Source: Tetrahymena elliotti 4EA (taxonomy: Eukaryota > Ciliophora > Oligohymenophorea > Hymenostomatida > Tetrahymenidae). Taken from it: 64,000 nucleotides of DNA. How positions within the stretch are numbered: position 1 is the first letter of the stretch; every line of letters starts with the position of its first letter. The translations under genes were made by a program, and so were the position numbers. The notes beneath the pieces were generated by a model. It ran no database searches and had not been told where the DNA came from. It was given only the letters and a program-made list of their open reading frames with translations. Location of the stretch: positions 292,733 to 356,732 of the forward strand of contig JH720344.1 of assembly GCA_000231825.2 (NCBI GenBank), written 5' to 3'. Positions 38,046-51,827 of this stretch are shown piece by piece.

Positions 38046-40720
38046 TTTTTTTAAAAAGTATTTAAGAAATTTGAATGTAGAATTTTATAATAGTAAATTT
38101 CAGATTAATTTAGTAATTATTTAAGTATTTTTTATTTTTTTTGTTTAAATTAATTATATTTCATTTTTACTCTTCAGAGATAGCAGTATTTAATCAGATT
38201 GGTTCATTTGTTAGCACTCATGTTAATTATCAAAGAGTCAAACTCTTTATTTATTTTTGAATGAATAACTCTATAAAAAGGATTTTAAATTAATCTTTGA
38301 ATACTAATTATATCTATCTATGATGACACTAATTTTAGTATCTTAAATACGATTTTATAAAATTAAATTCCTTGTTTCCTTAATAAATTAATTAATTTTT
38401 TTTAATTAAATAGGCTGAATCAAATTTAGTATCAGAAAATTCTTCTTAATTTACATAAAAAGCACAATTAATAAGCATTACTGCTTGAAAAAATATATAT
38501 TTCTATTAATTATTATGATAAAACTACAAGAACAGTTGGGATTAATTTCAGTAAAAAATACAAAATTTAAATTTTTGTTCTAACATATTTGTTAGCCAGC
38601 TATCTAATTTATTTCAAGTAAATTGCAATGGAAATGAAAAAAATGTGATTTAAAACAACAAAAAGAAATTCAAATATAATATTCTTCATAAAAAATTTAT
38701 AAAAGTACTGTTGACAATAATATTTTGCTATTTTCCAAGTTAAAATTATTTATAATGTGTCTATTTATCTATTAATTAAGCATATCTATTTATATACTTG
38801 ATCAATATACTGATTGATTGACTTATTGTTTGCTTTTAATTTACTTCTAGTATTTAGCTTTTTTAATTAATTAATTGTATAGTGTGTCATTCTTTCATTA
38901 TTATTTGTTATAGTTCTAAAAATAGGATTTCCTTCTCACTTTAATTAATTAAAGAAAAAAATTATTAATTTGTCAAAGAATTCATATTCAATAATAAATA
39001 TAACTTCATGTCTTAATTTATCCATTATATTAAAGATTATATTTAGTTCTAAACACTTAATTAAGCCTTTCTAATCTATTTATAATCAAAATCTACTAAT
39101 TTCACATTATAATCTTAAAAAGCAAGCATAGTATTTTTCAAATCCATAATTGCAGATTTTTTTCAGAAATTGTATTTTTTAAATATTACCATCACAATTA
39201 AAGCAAGATCATTAAATTTTAACCGACTAAGAATTAATTAAATTAAATCATGGCTTTTGAAGAAAATTATTGATCTGCAAAAAAATTTTTTTTTTAAAAT
39301 AATGAAATAATTTTAATATTTTACTTTTATTTGTAATTAGTCATAAAATATTTTTTAAATTTAAGCCTTTTTTCTAATCTAACATACAAATATTTTGATT
39401 CTAAGTAATTATAATAAAAAATACCTTATTTTTATACAAATTCTAATAATTTTAATTTTCAGTAAGAATGAAATAAACATTTTGTAATTTCAAAGAAAAT
39501 TGTGAAATTCATTTTAGAAAGAAATTAATAATTTAAAAATGGATAGAGTTGATTTGATGAATTGAAACATAAAGAGTATGCACCAAGAAAAAATATTAAT
39601 AATTAATATCAAAATTTAATTTCTAACAAATTTAATTTTAAATTTGAAATATTAAAAGCTGATAAAAATAATAATAAGCTTCCCAAAAAATATATGTTTG
39701 AAAATTTCGCAATCAAATCTACATATTCAGAAGTTTTTAAAAATAAAATTCAGGCATTTTTTGAATTTGATTTTTATTGGAAATGTTCATAGTTCTTTAA
39801 AAAGCAAAAAAAATATATTCAGCTTTTAGATATAAATCTTTTTTTGCATATAAAATAAGCTTGATAAATTTTTTGATAAGAATAAATATTTCATCTTTAA
39901 GTGCTTGAATAATATTTTTAAATTAAATTTGCTTGATCTTAAGTAACAACTTAATTATTGAATGTTTTAGATTTATAAAATTAAAAAAATAAAATTATTT
40001 TTTGAAAATAATTAATCATGATCTTATTTTTTTTAAGTTTTTATGGTTAACATCACTAATCTTATTGAAAAATATGAAGGAGAATTTGACATGAAAAAAG
40101 AGATTTTAATATGAATAATGTAAAAAAATGGAATAAAGATACAGAGATGAATTGAAATTAAGAAAATTGTTACTCATAAATTGGTTATGTAATATGAATT
40201 TAATATTAGTTTAATTACAACTATTTATTTACAGATAGTTAATAGTTTGCAAATATTATGAAATAAATTACATAAATAGTACGATTTGCTTTATCAAAAT
40301 AATTAATTCATTAATAAGTTGATTTAAAAATACAAAAGATATTCAACAACCAAGATGATCTCAACGAGTGTTAATGGTTCTTAATTAATGCATATTTTTA
40401 AAAACTTTCATACTTAATAAATAGATAATAGATAAATAATTTTATAATTCTAAGCATTTTAATTTTCTTTTAGTTTTGAAAAGAAAAAATACAATAGAAA
40501 CATAATTTTATAATAAATTAATTCAAAGAATAATCTGGAGTATTTTATGATACTTTTTTTGCTTTAATTTACACTATTTATTAAAAACATTCCTAAAAAT
40601 AGAATGCCCATTATTGATTGATCTATTAAGAAATTAATATGTTCAAATAAATATGGATTATTTTTTTAAAACTTTCAAAGATAGATACTCTATTCTTCTT
40701 TTTCTTGCTTTCTAGAATTT
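38046..40720. other. long intergenic region
   Basis: About 2.7 kb of AT-rich sequence between the start of the P5 ATPase gene and the 3' end of propeller gene C. I found no supported gene, RNA or repeat array on either strand. Confidence 0.55.
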
Positions 40721-43700
40721 TCACAGAATTAAGGGATCATTTAGGCCTTTTTTCAGTTATTAATAAAAAATAATAATTAAAAATGAATAGAAAGTATTTT
40801 TATATTTATTTACATAAGATTTATCAAAAGAGAATCTCTTTTACTGGTCAAATGTCGAATTACTTGACTCTAATTCATCAATTTTTTTATTTACTTTATT
40901 TAAATTGTAAGACGTTATTGAGGAATTATTATTATCATCACTTCTTTAAAGTTTATATTCTTAAAAACAATTTGTCTCTGGAATCTTTAACTAAATTACT
41001 TTTAAGCTATTATCAGGCTGTTGCAATTCTAATGCCTAAAATTCATGGCTTGATCGTTATTATTTTTACTATCCAAGTAAAAATATTGATTAGTCGTTAT
41101 TAAATTTACTTTTTTAAAGGTTTTTCGATTAACTCAAATCTTTAGGTTTTTTGGGTTTAGATTTTAAATGTTACCAACTAAGAGTATCCTACTTATTCAA
41201 TACAACTTATAATGGATATTCATATACAATATATTTATCACTATTCAAAATTTAAACTAAATATTCACCAAGATTTAATTTCTCAGGAGAACCTTAAAAG
41301 ACAATGTAGTTTTCATTAATCTAATACCTGAGCCAGTTTCTAATATTTTAAGCAGAATGAATACTCTATCCAATTTTCTTGTAATTTATAAATAGAAATG
41401 CTTTAATCTTATTACATATAGATTTTAAAAATCCTTTTTTTTATTAATCTTAGTCAGATTCCTTAAAAAAAATATTGACTTCTTTGATTTAGTCTTAACT
41501 CAAGTGAATAACACTTCCATAAGAAGACCTATAACTTTTTGGTTTATACTTTTGTCCAAACCCATAATATTCTGCTAAAATAGCACTTTAAAGCAGTTAA
41601 ATATTATAGAATGACCCAGATTAGTTTTAAATTAATAATTTTAGTCCTTATTCTTAATAACTTTTTTAAATTTAATTTATTTAAGCAAGTAGTGCATCTT
41701 CATTTATTTTAATTTCTGGAATATTGAAGACATCGCTCTGCTAATAATTCATACTGTTTTAAGTTTTATTTTGCATAAATTATTGTGAAGGCTGAGAAAG
41801 TGTAAAATTTGTTTCATTGTTTAATAATCCATTATTTACTTTGATCTCATCTGTTTGTTATTTGTTTAATTTACTTTGAGGTATCTCTTCAGGACCTAAT
41901 TTAATTTCTTAATTTTTTGTTAAAGTTTTCTTGCTCTATACAATTTCTGGTTGTTATTCTAAAAGGTGCTTTTTTAATTTAAAATTAATTTTACTTTTAG
42001 AAAAATTTCCTACTTCTAAAAAAAAATTGATAAAAAGGAAAAAATATTGTATCTTACCTAATACCAATTAAGAGAATTGCAATTCTTTTTTTTGAGAGTT
42101 TTTTTAAGTATATTAAATAAATCTAAGGTTTATCTGTCAGTTTATAAAATTCTTAATGTAAAAATACTTTTCATTGACACTTGCAAACGACTATTGATAG
42201 AATTAAACTTAGAAATATTTAATTGCTTAAATTTTGAAGTATGAGACTTATATAGATTCTTTATGTCTGAAGTAATTTTATCCATGTTTGGCAATCCTTA
42301 ATCATCAATGTATTATTTGAGAAACATCATTTCATTATACTGAACATTATTAAAGATATTGCTCTTAATACCATCTAATGATTTTTAAGCTTGAAATTTT
42401 TTCTTTTAAAAATAACTTAAATCTTTGGAATGGTTTTTTTCATATTCCTATTTTAGTAAGTCTATTAATTTTGTTGAGATAGAATGAAAATCTTTCATCA
42501 AATAAATTTTTTTGAAATAGACATTTTTGTATTAGATTTTTTCTATCTATCTTCTATATTACTAAGGAAAGAATTTGTGATGAATTTTCTATCTGATACA
42601 ATACAAAAACAATCCTACAAAAACTGCAATTAATAAATACCCGACATATGACAAAATTATTGTTAGTGGTATTTTACTAAATTAAATAACAAATGTATCA
42701 GATATTTCTTCATACCCATCTGATGCAATAACCTTTAAAACGAATGATTTTTACAAATCTAATAAACTCCCTTTTCCACTTATTTACAAAGATTATTCTA
42801 GATTATCAAAGTGAATCCAATCTGAGCTTACTAAGTCTCTCCAAATTCCTTCCTGTAATTAGACCTTTTCATTATTTAGTAAATCATTAAAATTTATTAA
42901 AAAGCACTATTATTTTAAACTATTAATTTAAATACATTTTGAAAAAATCTTTATAAAAAAATTAAAAAAAAATAATTAGTAAAAGAGTATTAATAGATAG
43001 ACTTATCAAATAAAATAATAAAAATATAATGAAAAGAAAAAATATTGAATTGAAAATATTTACTTGGTATTTAATCTCAATAAATTTTTCTGATTAAAAT
43101 GAGCTTTTATTGATATTAATTTAGAATGTTTATTCAACATATAATCCTCCTGGATACTACTGATCATACTAATCTTAAAGTTTTGATTGAATGGTAAGTG
43201 GTGTTTTAAGCTTGAATTATATTATTTCATTCATATAAAATGTTTAATAAATACTTATATTTATATAATCATCTACTTAAAATTCAACCAAAATAAATTA
43301 AGTACTTTAGTCAGGTGAGAAAATGAAGATTTATTCATTTAAAATTTTGTTAATAGAAGTCGCTAGACCTCTTAATTCCAGTATCTAATTTTCTCTTTTC
43401 ATATCTGAAAGTACTCCATTAAATGTCTGAGGTATAAATTAGGGTTATTTAGAGAAATTGCTGAAGTGTTAATTTTGAATTACTAGTGTAAGTACTAAAA
43501 TAACTTAATTTGAATAGGTTTATATCACTCCTGTAGTATTAGTCAAATCTAAAGTGAGTGATGGCAAAATCCTTATAAAGATAGGATAAAAAAAAATTGA
43601 TCTGTCAAGAATTGATTTCACAAAATCATAAACTTTTGATAGAGAAGCTTCAGAAGGTACATTATCTTTACCATAAATTTTTCTCCAATCTACTTTATAC

Positions 43701-46485
43701 CTAACTGATGAGTCATAAGTATTTCTTATATATCCATCTTAGCTGAGAATTCCATTATCCATCTATTTTGTAAAAAAATTCATGATTTAAAATTCTCTTT
43801 AAAATTATTTTAGGTATGAAAATTTTATTTCATCAACTCTTGGTTAATTTTAATTTAAAACAAATGCAATATTTTGAAAAAGTGTATTTAAATAATTAAA
43901 TCAATTGAGAAAGTAAAAGTTGAAAAATAATTCAATTTTGATTTAATAATTGAATGAAATTTGAATAAATTGTAAATATTTACTATATAGTTGTAAAGAT
44001 TTTTTGATTATTGTTCTCCTATGTTGAATTGTTAAGATATGAAATCTGTCGAATATATTTATAAGTATATTCCCAAAAGGAGACTCATAGAGCCTTAACT
44101 GCTAGAGTTTTATATGTTTTAGGGGACTATTTAGATATTCTAAGAAAATGGTTAGAAAGTAATCCAAGAAGGGATTTGTTTGGTTTGGTATTAATCATAT
44201 AAATACAAAGACTAAAACTAAATTCCTTTGGTATAATAAATAGGAACAACTGTAAAAGAAACGCTTTCACCTATTTTAGCAGCTATTTAGTTATCAGTTT
44301 TTTTATTTGCATCAAATGGAGTAAAAACATCAACTAAATTTTAATTTACTAATTCTGCTGACCTTACCATTTAAGCATGAAGATTTATTGGAGAGTTTGT
44401 CAAGCAAACTCTAAATCCATTTGTAACAGTTATTGCTAAAAAAGTATTTTTTAGGTCAGTCACTGATGCATAGCTTCCATATGGAATAAATTGCATTTCT
44501 TATATTTTTTGAACATTCAACCAATCTGTAATATCCATTACTGATAATGATCCTCGATCATGATGATTAACTATTAAAATATTTAAATTTCCATCAGGCT
44601 AATACACTCTTCCTACCCATCCTAGCACTGATTATTAGTTTATTAAATCTATATTTTAAGATTTGTCTGCATTATATAAGACAGATACTCCAGATACACC
44701 ATCAGCTACATAGAATACTCCATTCTTTCTTTTATCATATCTAACAGATTCAGCTCCATATAGTTCTACAAAATTAATTATTTATATCTTTTTTTTGCCA
44801 GATTTTTCTTCTCCCTTAGGGTAATCAAATTTAAAATAGTAAACTCCTCTGTTTCTCATAGCGCAGCATCCATACAAGAAATTTTCATCCATAGATATTC
44901 CTTCAAAAGACCTAGATTCTGTTGGAGGTACTTAAAAAGAATCTATTACAAATGTATTATATATATCAGTAATATCAATAAATCCAAATGATTTCTCATC
45001 TACAAAGGCTAAAATATTTTGTTCTTTATTGGAAACAAAATCATCTGTGTCTGGATTATCTGAGAAAATTTTAGTAAATAAGAATGTTGGTTCAGAATTG
45101 CTTAAACTAGTGTTATAAAATGCTATTCCATGTTCAGATAACCCAATCAGCAAAATTTTACGTTCAGAAAGATAATAGGAAGTATCATGGGAAGAATTAG
45201 CTCTTTTATCTTGAAAAGTCATAATAGGAACTAAAGGTATTGACATATCATATATCTAAAAGCCTTGAAGACCTCCATTTACTACTAGGTATTTGTTTTC
45301 AAAAAATAGAATTCCCCATGGCCATAATTCTTAAAAGCAATTAACAAATATGCATTAGTCTTTATTGAATGTATTTAGTATAGTCTAGGAAGTATTTGGT
45401 ATTGTTTTTTGAAACACTTTTAAGGAAATACCCTCAGAAAATACAATATATCTGTCATTCATACCGAACGTTTGGATAAATGTAGAAAACCCAAATGAAC
45501 TAACATTCATAATAAATTATGGATTCATTTTGAATTCAGGCGTTGAAATGTCATATATCAAGAACCCATTAGAGCGTATAGTTATATACAAGTAATTCTC
45601 ATCTGATGATACATACATTGAATTAACAAAATAAGTTGTATGTATATTAAAATTTCCTTTAACAATCTCTGATTCATCCATAGTTTAAAATTATGTTTTA
45701 TCTTAGAACAACAAACCTACATCAAAAATAGACAAAGAGTAGTAATAAGAAATAGAATAAATTATCTATAATTCCTTAAAGTAGTAAGTCTGTATTGACT
45801 CTTTTCCAACCATTGTAAGATTACGATAATATTAAGGATTATGGATGTCACTGATATCTAGAATTATTAAGCTTGAGTAATAATTACTCAAAAATACAAA
45901 TTCATTATCAATTATTGTTATCCAATATGTAAAATCGCTAGCAAAATTTAGCAAAGCCACTTATTGAATATTTAATTTATTACTTACATCAAGTATAATC
46001 AATTATCCGAAGCATCCTATGTACAAATATTTTTAGTTTGGATCAACATATATGCTATTAAAGCTATAACTATCATTTTCATAAACATTTACATTTATTA
46101 AGTATTGATGCTAATTATCTTCGATGTTTTAGTTTGGAACAAATTATTAAATAATCATTTTATGATCCTAAGTAATAAAATAGAGGAATTTACCTCTTGA
46201 AATAGCCTCCTAAACGATATGAGTATATTAAGCGAGAAAGTAAAAATTGCTCACATCGAATAATGCCAAGCATTCTTGAAGGAAAACTGATACTAGAATT
46301 TATGGTTAATCTTCTATTATAATAGTAGAAGATAAATATCTGCCTATACTTTAGGTATTGAAGTCAATAATAGGGAGAGGATTGTAAATAACTTAGTTTG
46401 AAGCCACATTTTATAGGCAGATTAATATAAGAAATATGATGAATATTAATAACTAACGAATCTAAATCTTAAAAGTCATAAACAT
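40721..46485 (-). CDS. LVIVP-propeller/cadherin-like membrane protein C
   Basis: Four exons: 43984-46485, 43064-43762, 42058-42906, 40721-41968; every exon is a multiple of three and every intron is phase 0, giving 1765 residues with TGA at 40721-40723. A signal peptide (LLIFIIFLILICLQ) leads into a propeller with strands such as VNGGLQGFQIYDMSIPLVP, ISDIHNPQYY and VADGVSGVSVLYN (to about residue 640). A cadherin-like domain follows (QIPSWITF), then a beta-rich region and a second extracellular copy (SDWIHFDNLEQSLQISG). The membrane span is LTIILSYVGYLLIAVFVGLF (about 1147-1170). The tail has a helical part ending LNWYQ, a Q-rich linker, a second-side sandwich (NIRNWLRYQINENYIVF, GEYLVQILNSDKYIV) and a Q/N-rich end. 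Same architecture and orientation as A and B; intron positions match those of B. Confidence 0.85.
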
Positions 46486-47855
46486 TATCTAACTTGTTTG
46501 ACTTAATTATTACTTATCTTTTATGTACTTATAATCCAAGAAGATATTACAGTAGTAACAAAAATTAATAAATTAATATAAACATAAAGCACTCCCTTAC
46601 AATCAACCAAACATTTAAACGTTTAAAATAAAAAAATGAAAGTAAAGAGATTATGAATCAAAAAACCTAACTCTTTAAATCCAATAAAAACATTGAAATA
46701 GGTTAATATCATCTTATTGATTTTAGTTAATTTCAAAAATAATTCCAAAGAAAAGTTTTTTTTGTTGCTAGTATGTAATTCATTCAATCTAATTCCTCTA
46801 ATCCCAAATAGTTTAATTTTTATCAAGTAACGAATATTTTGTATTTTTTAAGTAGATCTTATTTATAATTCATTTATTCTTATCAAATTAATTAAAATTT
46901 ATATTATTCTTAACTTTTTTATTATTTTCTAGATTCATAATTCTCTTAGTATTTACTTCTTTTTATTTATTTAAATATTTGTCTTTTTAATTGATCATCA
47001 ATTTGTTAAATAAATAGTATTATATGGTTATATGCAATTCAATTAGAACTTTCCTAAATAAATTAAATGAAAATTATTCCCTCACCAACACAGTTTATTT
47101 ATTGTTTTAAGAAATTACATATTGATTTCATAACATACTACAAATACCTATATAAAATAGATATCTTAAATTAATTTATTATTTAATAACATAACTTCTT
47201 TTTATTCAAGTGTCTAAATTCTTTATTCAAAGAATATTTGTGATTAAAATAAAACGATGAATAATAAATTTAAAAAAATAAAAAAAAATAAGTTAAAAAT
47301 ATATTAAAATTAATTTAAACGATAAACTGTGTTGATCATCCTATTTGTTAAATTATTTTTAAAAATATTGAAAAATCAAGTTTAAGAAATTAATCATTAA
47401 AGAAAATAAAAAATAAATTTATTACTTTTTTCTATGAATTTATTAATAATATTCCATAAAAACAGTAATACTAAAAATTTAGAAAAAAATGAAAATAATA
47501 ATAAGCAAACATTAAAAAAAATAAAATAACATATTAAGAAAGAATATAAATGAAGATAAAACTTTCTAAATAGCTTTTGAGATAAATAAAAACTTTAAAT
47601 AAATTTTTGTTTTCATGTATAAAAATTTAAATAATCTAAGCATCTAGGCATGCTCATAGATGGTAGAGATAAATAATAGATTAAGACAATACTTTTTACA
47701 CATTTTGACACCCTCTTTTTTTAATAACAAATTAAGACCTGAATTTTTTTAAGATTGAACAAAAATAATCAAATAGTTTATAAAATTAAAGATAATCAAA
47801 CTGACTATTTTGATAAGTTATTTAGATCAAAAAAAATAATCCTTTCTAAAAGACA
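46486..47855. other. intergenic region between divergent genes
   Basis: AT-rich spacer separating propeller gene C (-) from the polytopic membrane gene (+), so it should hold both promoters. No recognisable element or RNA. Confidence 0.55.
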
Positions 47856-50800
47856 ATGATCAATGGATACTCTAATAATAGCTAAATCTTATAGTAGAAC
47901 TCATCTTAAAATTAAAGTATTAGCTCTGCTTAAATGATTATCTCAAAAACGAATGATATTGCTACTGATGATTATAACTTTAAAAAAGGTTTTGGTTAGT
48001 AAAGTCCAAGTGAAAACATTAATATTCAAAGCGAATAGCTGAGTAGTAGGAATTAGTAATATAAAATTAGAAAGCAATAGTTAATTAGTCAAATGGGTGG
48101 TAACATAAATAGAACCGAAGGTGAAGAAGAGAATAACTAAACTCTTTAAAAATTATAGTCTTTGAATAATGAAACATATTCTATAAAGCCATTTTAATAG
48201 TTAGAAAATCAGAATAGTGTTACAGTAGAAACCAATACCAAAAGAAGATAAAGGAGAGATAATAGTTTAGCGATTTTTTAATAAAACTCTCCATTAAAAG
48301 TTAACCCAGCTGAAATAAAAAAAGAATTTAACATAGAAAACAGAGTTTAATCTAGTAACATAAATAAAAATAGAAGTGATGAGCAAACTAATTTATTTAA
48401 CACCTTTGGCTAAGAGTCATTAATAGATGAAGATTAATAAATCCAAACTCAAAGAACAAATAGAAGTTAATTTAAAAAATCTTCAATAGCTATTAATCTA
48501 CAAAAATTTGGTTAAAGTAGTGATGATGAAGATTCTCCTAAAAGACATATTAAAAGAGAGAAAAAGTTATAATTTGCTGAAGAGGATCAGTATAATTTCT
48601 TTGATGTTATTGAAAATAATTCTGATTTCTTGTAGGAGTTTTAATTAATTTAATAAACTGCTTTTAATTAAAGCAAGTAGAAGTATTAGCAAGAAAACTT
48701 TTCTTTAAAATCGATTTTAAAAATCTAAAAAAAAGCTCCAAAGCTTAAAAAGTAGAATTCGAAGTCTCTCACTGATTTAGATAGAAGTGCATAAAATTTA
48801 AGCCAAATAGGTAATGAGATTAAGGCATCTATATTTTTAAAAAATAGATAAAATATCTCTTTGAATGCTAATACTTCTATTTTTGGTGGACAGAAAGAAT
48901 AAGGATAAATTTTAGTGGTTAAAAAAAATAAAAAAGTAAAGAAAGACTCAAGTTCAACACAATTTGCTCATCTTAAGAAAGCTTATGAAAAAGATAATTA
49001 TATCAAACGTCTTTCATCTGTTTCTCAATAAAAAGTTGAGAAATTTCATTAGTTTTTGAGAAAGCAAAATAAAGAAAGATAGAAATAGTAAAGAATTTGC
49101 TATTTTTTATATTATTTGGTAGTCGATTTAATTAGCTTGCACTTGATCAAATTTTAGGCACTTGATAAGTCTATAATTAACTATTACCTAGTTGTGCTTA
49201 ATTATTTTCGTTTATTTTATAATGCTGCATTCATTGGAACTCTTCTCTTCTTATACAGATATCTAAAACTATCCGATTTTAATAAACAAATATAATGGCC
49301 ATTTACTACTTCGAGTGATACTTATTCTGATAATTATACATTCCTAACATCTTAAAGTACATTTACTTCTTATATGGGATTTATTTTGTTTTTGGTTTTG
49401 GCAATTTAAGTATTTAGAAAAGGAGAATTCACTTATTGTTCTTTATTGAATGAAAAATAAGCAACAAGACTGATTTTTAACTCAATAAAATGGAATACTT
49501 TTTGTGTTAACAGAAACAATTATTTATCCAAGAAATATAAAATGTATGATAAAATCTTAGAAGAAAATGACTACTTTGAAGGTTAATATCCTTATTAAAC
49601 CATTTCTTTTATCATTTTAATAGAAATAGCATTAATCTCTTTTAATTTAGTTTCTTTATACTTTATATTAAATAACTAAAAACTAATTGACTATTTGAAT
49701 GAATTTAATGCTATTTATCAATGCTGTCTATTATCTCATCTAATAATTGGAGCTCTAATTGTAATTTTAGTGAAAATAAACCACTTTGTTATTTAATTAG
49801 TTTATATCTATGTAACCAAAATAACATTTTCAGGTGCTGAAAAGTTTATGATGCAGGTTATGACTTTTAATACATTTTTGATCTATATAATATTTTAATA
49901 CAGATACATTGCGGTATTTAATAGTAACATAAACTTTCATTTTCTTAATAAAATATCTAAGTAACCTCCTATTGTTAGCTAAGTTTTTTCTCAAATTGGA
50001 TTTATCATTGCACTTACAACATTTTACTTGAGCCACTCTTTTTTTAAATGCTTTTTATTCTCTAAATAAAAAAAACTTTCTTTCTCAGGATAAAGATTGA
50101 TTACAAGCAATAAGATTTTCGATACAGCAAATACTAATATAAATGAAGAGTAAAAAAAATAAATTTCATAAGAAGAAGAGAATAATAATAAGTTAAACAA
50201 TTCAAAGGAAGATAATAACCAAACCCCTGAAAAAAAAATAAAAAACTTTTAAGTAACTCCTGAAACTCTGAGTTCTCCCCAATAAATCCATGTATCAGAG
50301 GATTAACAAAAAAGTATTTTTTGCAATAATAGTCAACAATTTAAGTCTCTGCTTTTAAATGATTCCAATTCCAAAAAAAACAGACCTTTAATTATAAAAT
50401 CAGTATATTATTAAGGGTTTTTGCTTTTGACATCTATGATGAATAGTTCTATTTTAAATTGCATATTTACTTACCCATTAATACTTCCATTGGGTTTTAT
50501 TTTAAACCTTTTATTGATAGTTTCTTTTTATTTAGTTAACAAAGAAATCGACCCAAATGGATGCTTGACTTTTTTAACCATTAGAGAGTTTAAACAAATG
50601 GCTAACCAAATAGTTTATACTTCTTTAGCAATTTCAATCATTCAAAATTTTTTGATTGCCAATAGTGATTAATATAATTCAGATATACAAATTTAACAAA
50701 GCTTATTCTAACAAGGCTTTGGTCATTTATATGACGTAAATGTAATTAATTAACTTTTAGCTCTGATTTCTCTACCATATCTTCTGTATTCTATCCTGCT

Positions 50801-50954
50801 TTACCTAATTATGAAGATATACATGTTGAATAAATCTTACAAACAGTAATTTCAAATTTACAAAACTCATCTTGAAAAATCAAAAGAACCTCATTCTTCA
50901 CAAAGTTTGTCTGTTTCAAAATCAGATTTTAAAAAAATATTTAATTTCATATGA
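47856..50954 (+). CDS. orphan polytopic membrane protein
   Basis: A single intronless frame of 1032 residues from ATG 47856 to TGA 50952-50954, read with glutamine TAA/TAG. The first 420 residues are hydrophilic, rich in N, Q, S and K, with several basic patches and no domain I recognise. The second half contains roughly nine to ten hydrophobic segments, for example YLVVDLISLHLIKF, NAAFIGTLLFLYRYL, MGFILFLVLAIQVF, FIILIEIALISFNLVSLYFI, LIIGALIVILVKI, FIIALTTFYLSH, and the late pair LPLGFILNLLLIVSFYLV and LISLPYLLYSILLYLI. A polar loop of about 120 residues sits before the last segments. No channel signature, pore motif or transporter fingerprint is visible, and I cannot name a family. A long intronless gene is unusual next to the 12-intron gene downstream. 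Confidence 0.8.
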
Positions 50955-51115
50955 ATTAAAATTCTGACAAAAAAAATTTAAATAGATATTTATAATAAAG
51001 TAACTTACATCAACATGTTTGAATATTTAATATCTAAGAAAAAATTAACACAGTATTACAAATTAATAAAATGAAAATATTTATTGAGATTTTATTTTAA
51101 ATAAATATACTTTAG
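50955..51115. other. short intergenic flank
   Basis: AT-rich 3' flank of the polytopic protein gene, before the structured island at 51116. Confidence 0.5.
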
Positions 51116-51229
51116 TCTCTCGTTTTCACGTTCCTCGGATTTTACCAATTCCGAATTCCAAAAGATGAGTCAAATTTATCTTAAAAATGATATATCCTCA
51201 GAGTTCGGTTGGATCTTTTTAACGAGAGA
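51116..51229. ncRNA. candidate structured small RNA gene
   Basis: A 114-nt island, clearly less AT-rich than its surroundings, bounded by perfect 9-bp inverted repeats TCTCTCGTT (51116-51124) and AACGAGAGA (51221-51229). Inside, TCGGA and TCCGA close a stem-loop at about 51134-51154 around ttttaccaat. It has no open frame and sits in otherwise featureless DNA between two plus-strand genes. On the minus strand the stretch GATCCAACCGAACTCTGAGG resembles the loop region of 5S rRNA (GATCCC..CGAACTCCGAAG), and the overall length and terminal stem are also 5S-like. However, the segment after the first helix is too short for a normal 5S, so I do not call it one. It does not match tRNA, U1-U6 or telomerase RNA signatures that I know. 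Strand is undecided. Confidence 0.35.
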
Positions 51230-51827
51230 TTATGGTATTATCTAAATAAATTCATTAAATTTGTTAAAAAAATAAAAATTAATGAATTGTGATTTAGTTT
51301 ATTTATGATTTGAAGATAACTAAAAAGAATTCTAATTTTCGATACAAAAATGTTTAATTATTTATGTTTAGATTATTATTTATTTTTAAGAAAATAATTA
51401 AAGTTTATTTAACAAATAATAGCAGTTTTTAATTGTTTAAGACATTTATAATTTGTTTATAAAAAAAGAGGTGATTGTTATTCCTTAAATCGAATGTTAA
51501 TTCGAATGAATTTAAACAAATTAGTTTTAATAATATAAAGAAACAAATTAATTATTAAATAATTGACTAACTCCCTCTTACTAATTTCATTATTATTAAC
51601 AAAATTGATTTTGTATTGACAAAAAAAAAGATACAATAAACAAACTAGTAAAATATTTAAAATACTTCAAAAGCTTAAATGTCAGCCCTAGTTTAAGCAG
51701 TTTAAGGGTAAATAGGTTTAGAAAATGCAACGATAATTCTAACTATTATACAATTTTAAATAGATTAGACATTAATATTGAGTTACAGAATACACTCAAT
51801 GATGAAAAAAAGTAGGATAGCAATAAT
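51230..51827. other. 5' region of the channel gene
   Basis: AT-rich to about 51600. From about 51607 the frame of the channel's first exon is already open (for example PSLSSLRVNRFRKCNDN and NRLDINIELQNTL from about 51687), but without an in-frame ATG. The true 5' end, possibly with another intron, is therefore upstream of the start used below. Confidence 0.5.

Noticed and set aside
40783..41103. Plus-strand 106-residue open frame
   Set aside because: It is antisense to the Q/N-rich C-terminal tail of propeller protein C, which aligns with A and B.
46623..46826. 67-residue minus-strand open frame upstream of propeller gene C
   Set aside because: Hydrophobic, A/T-driven composition, no start context or splice partner; likely chance.
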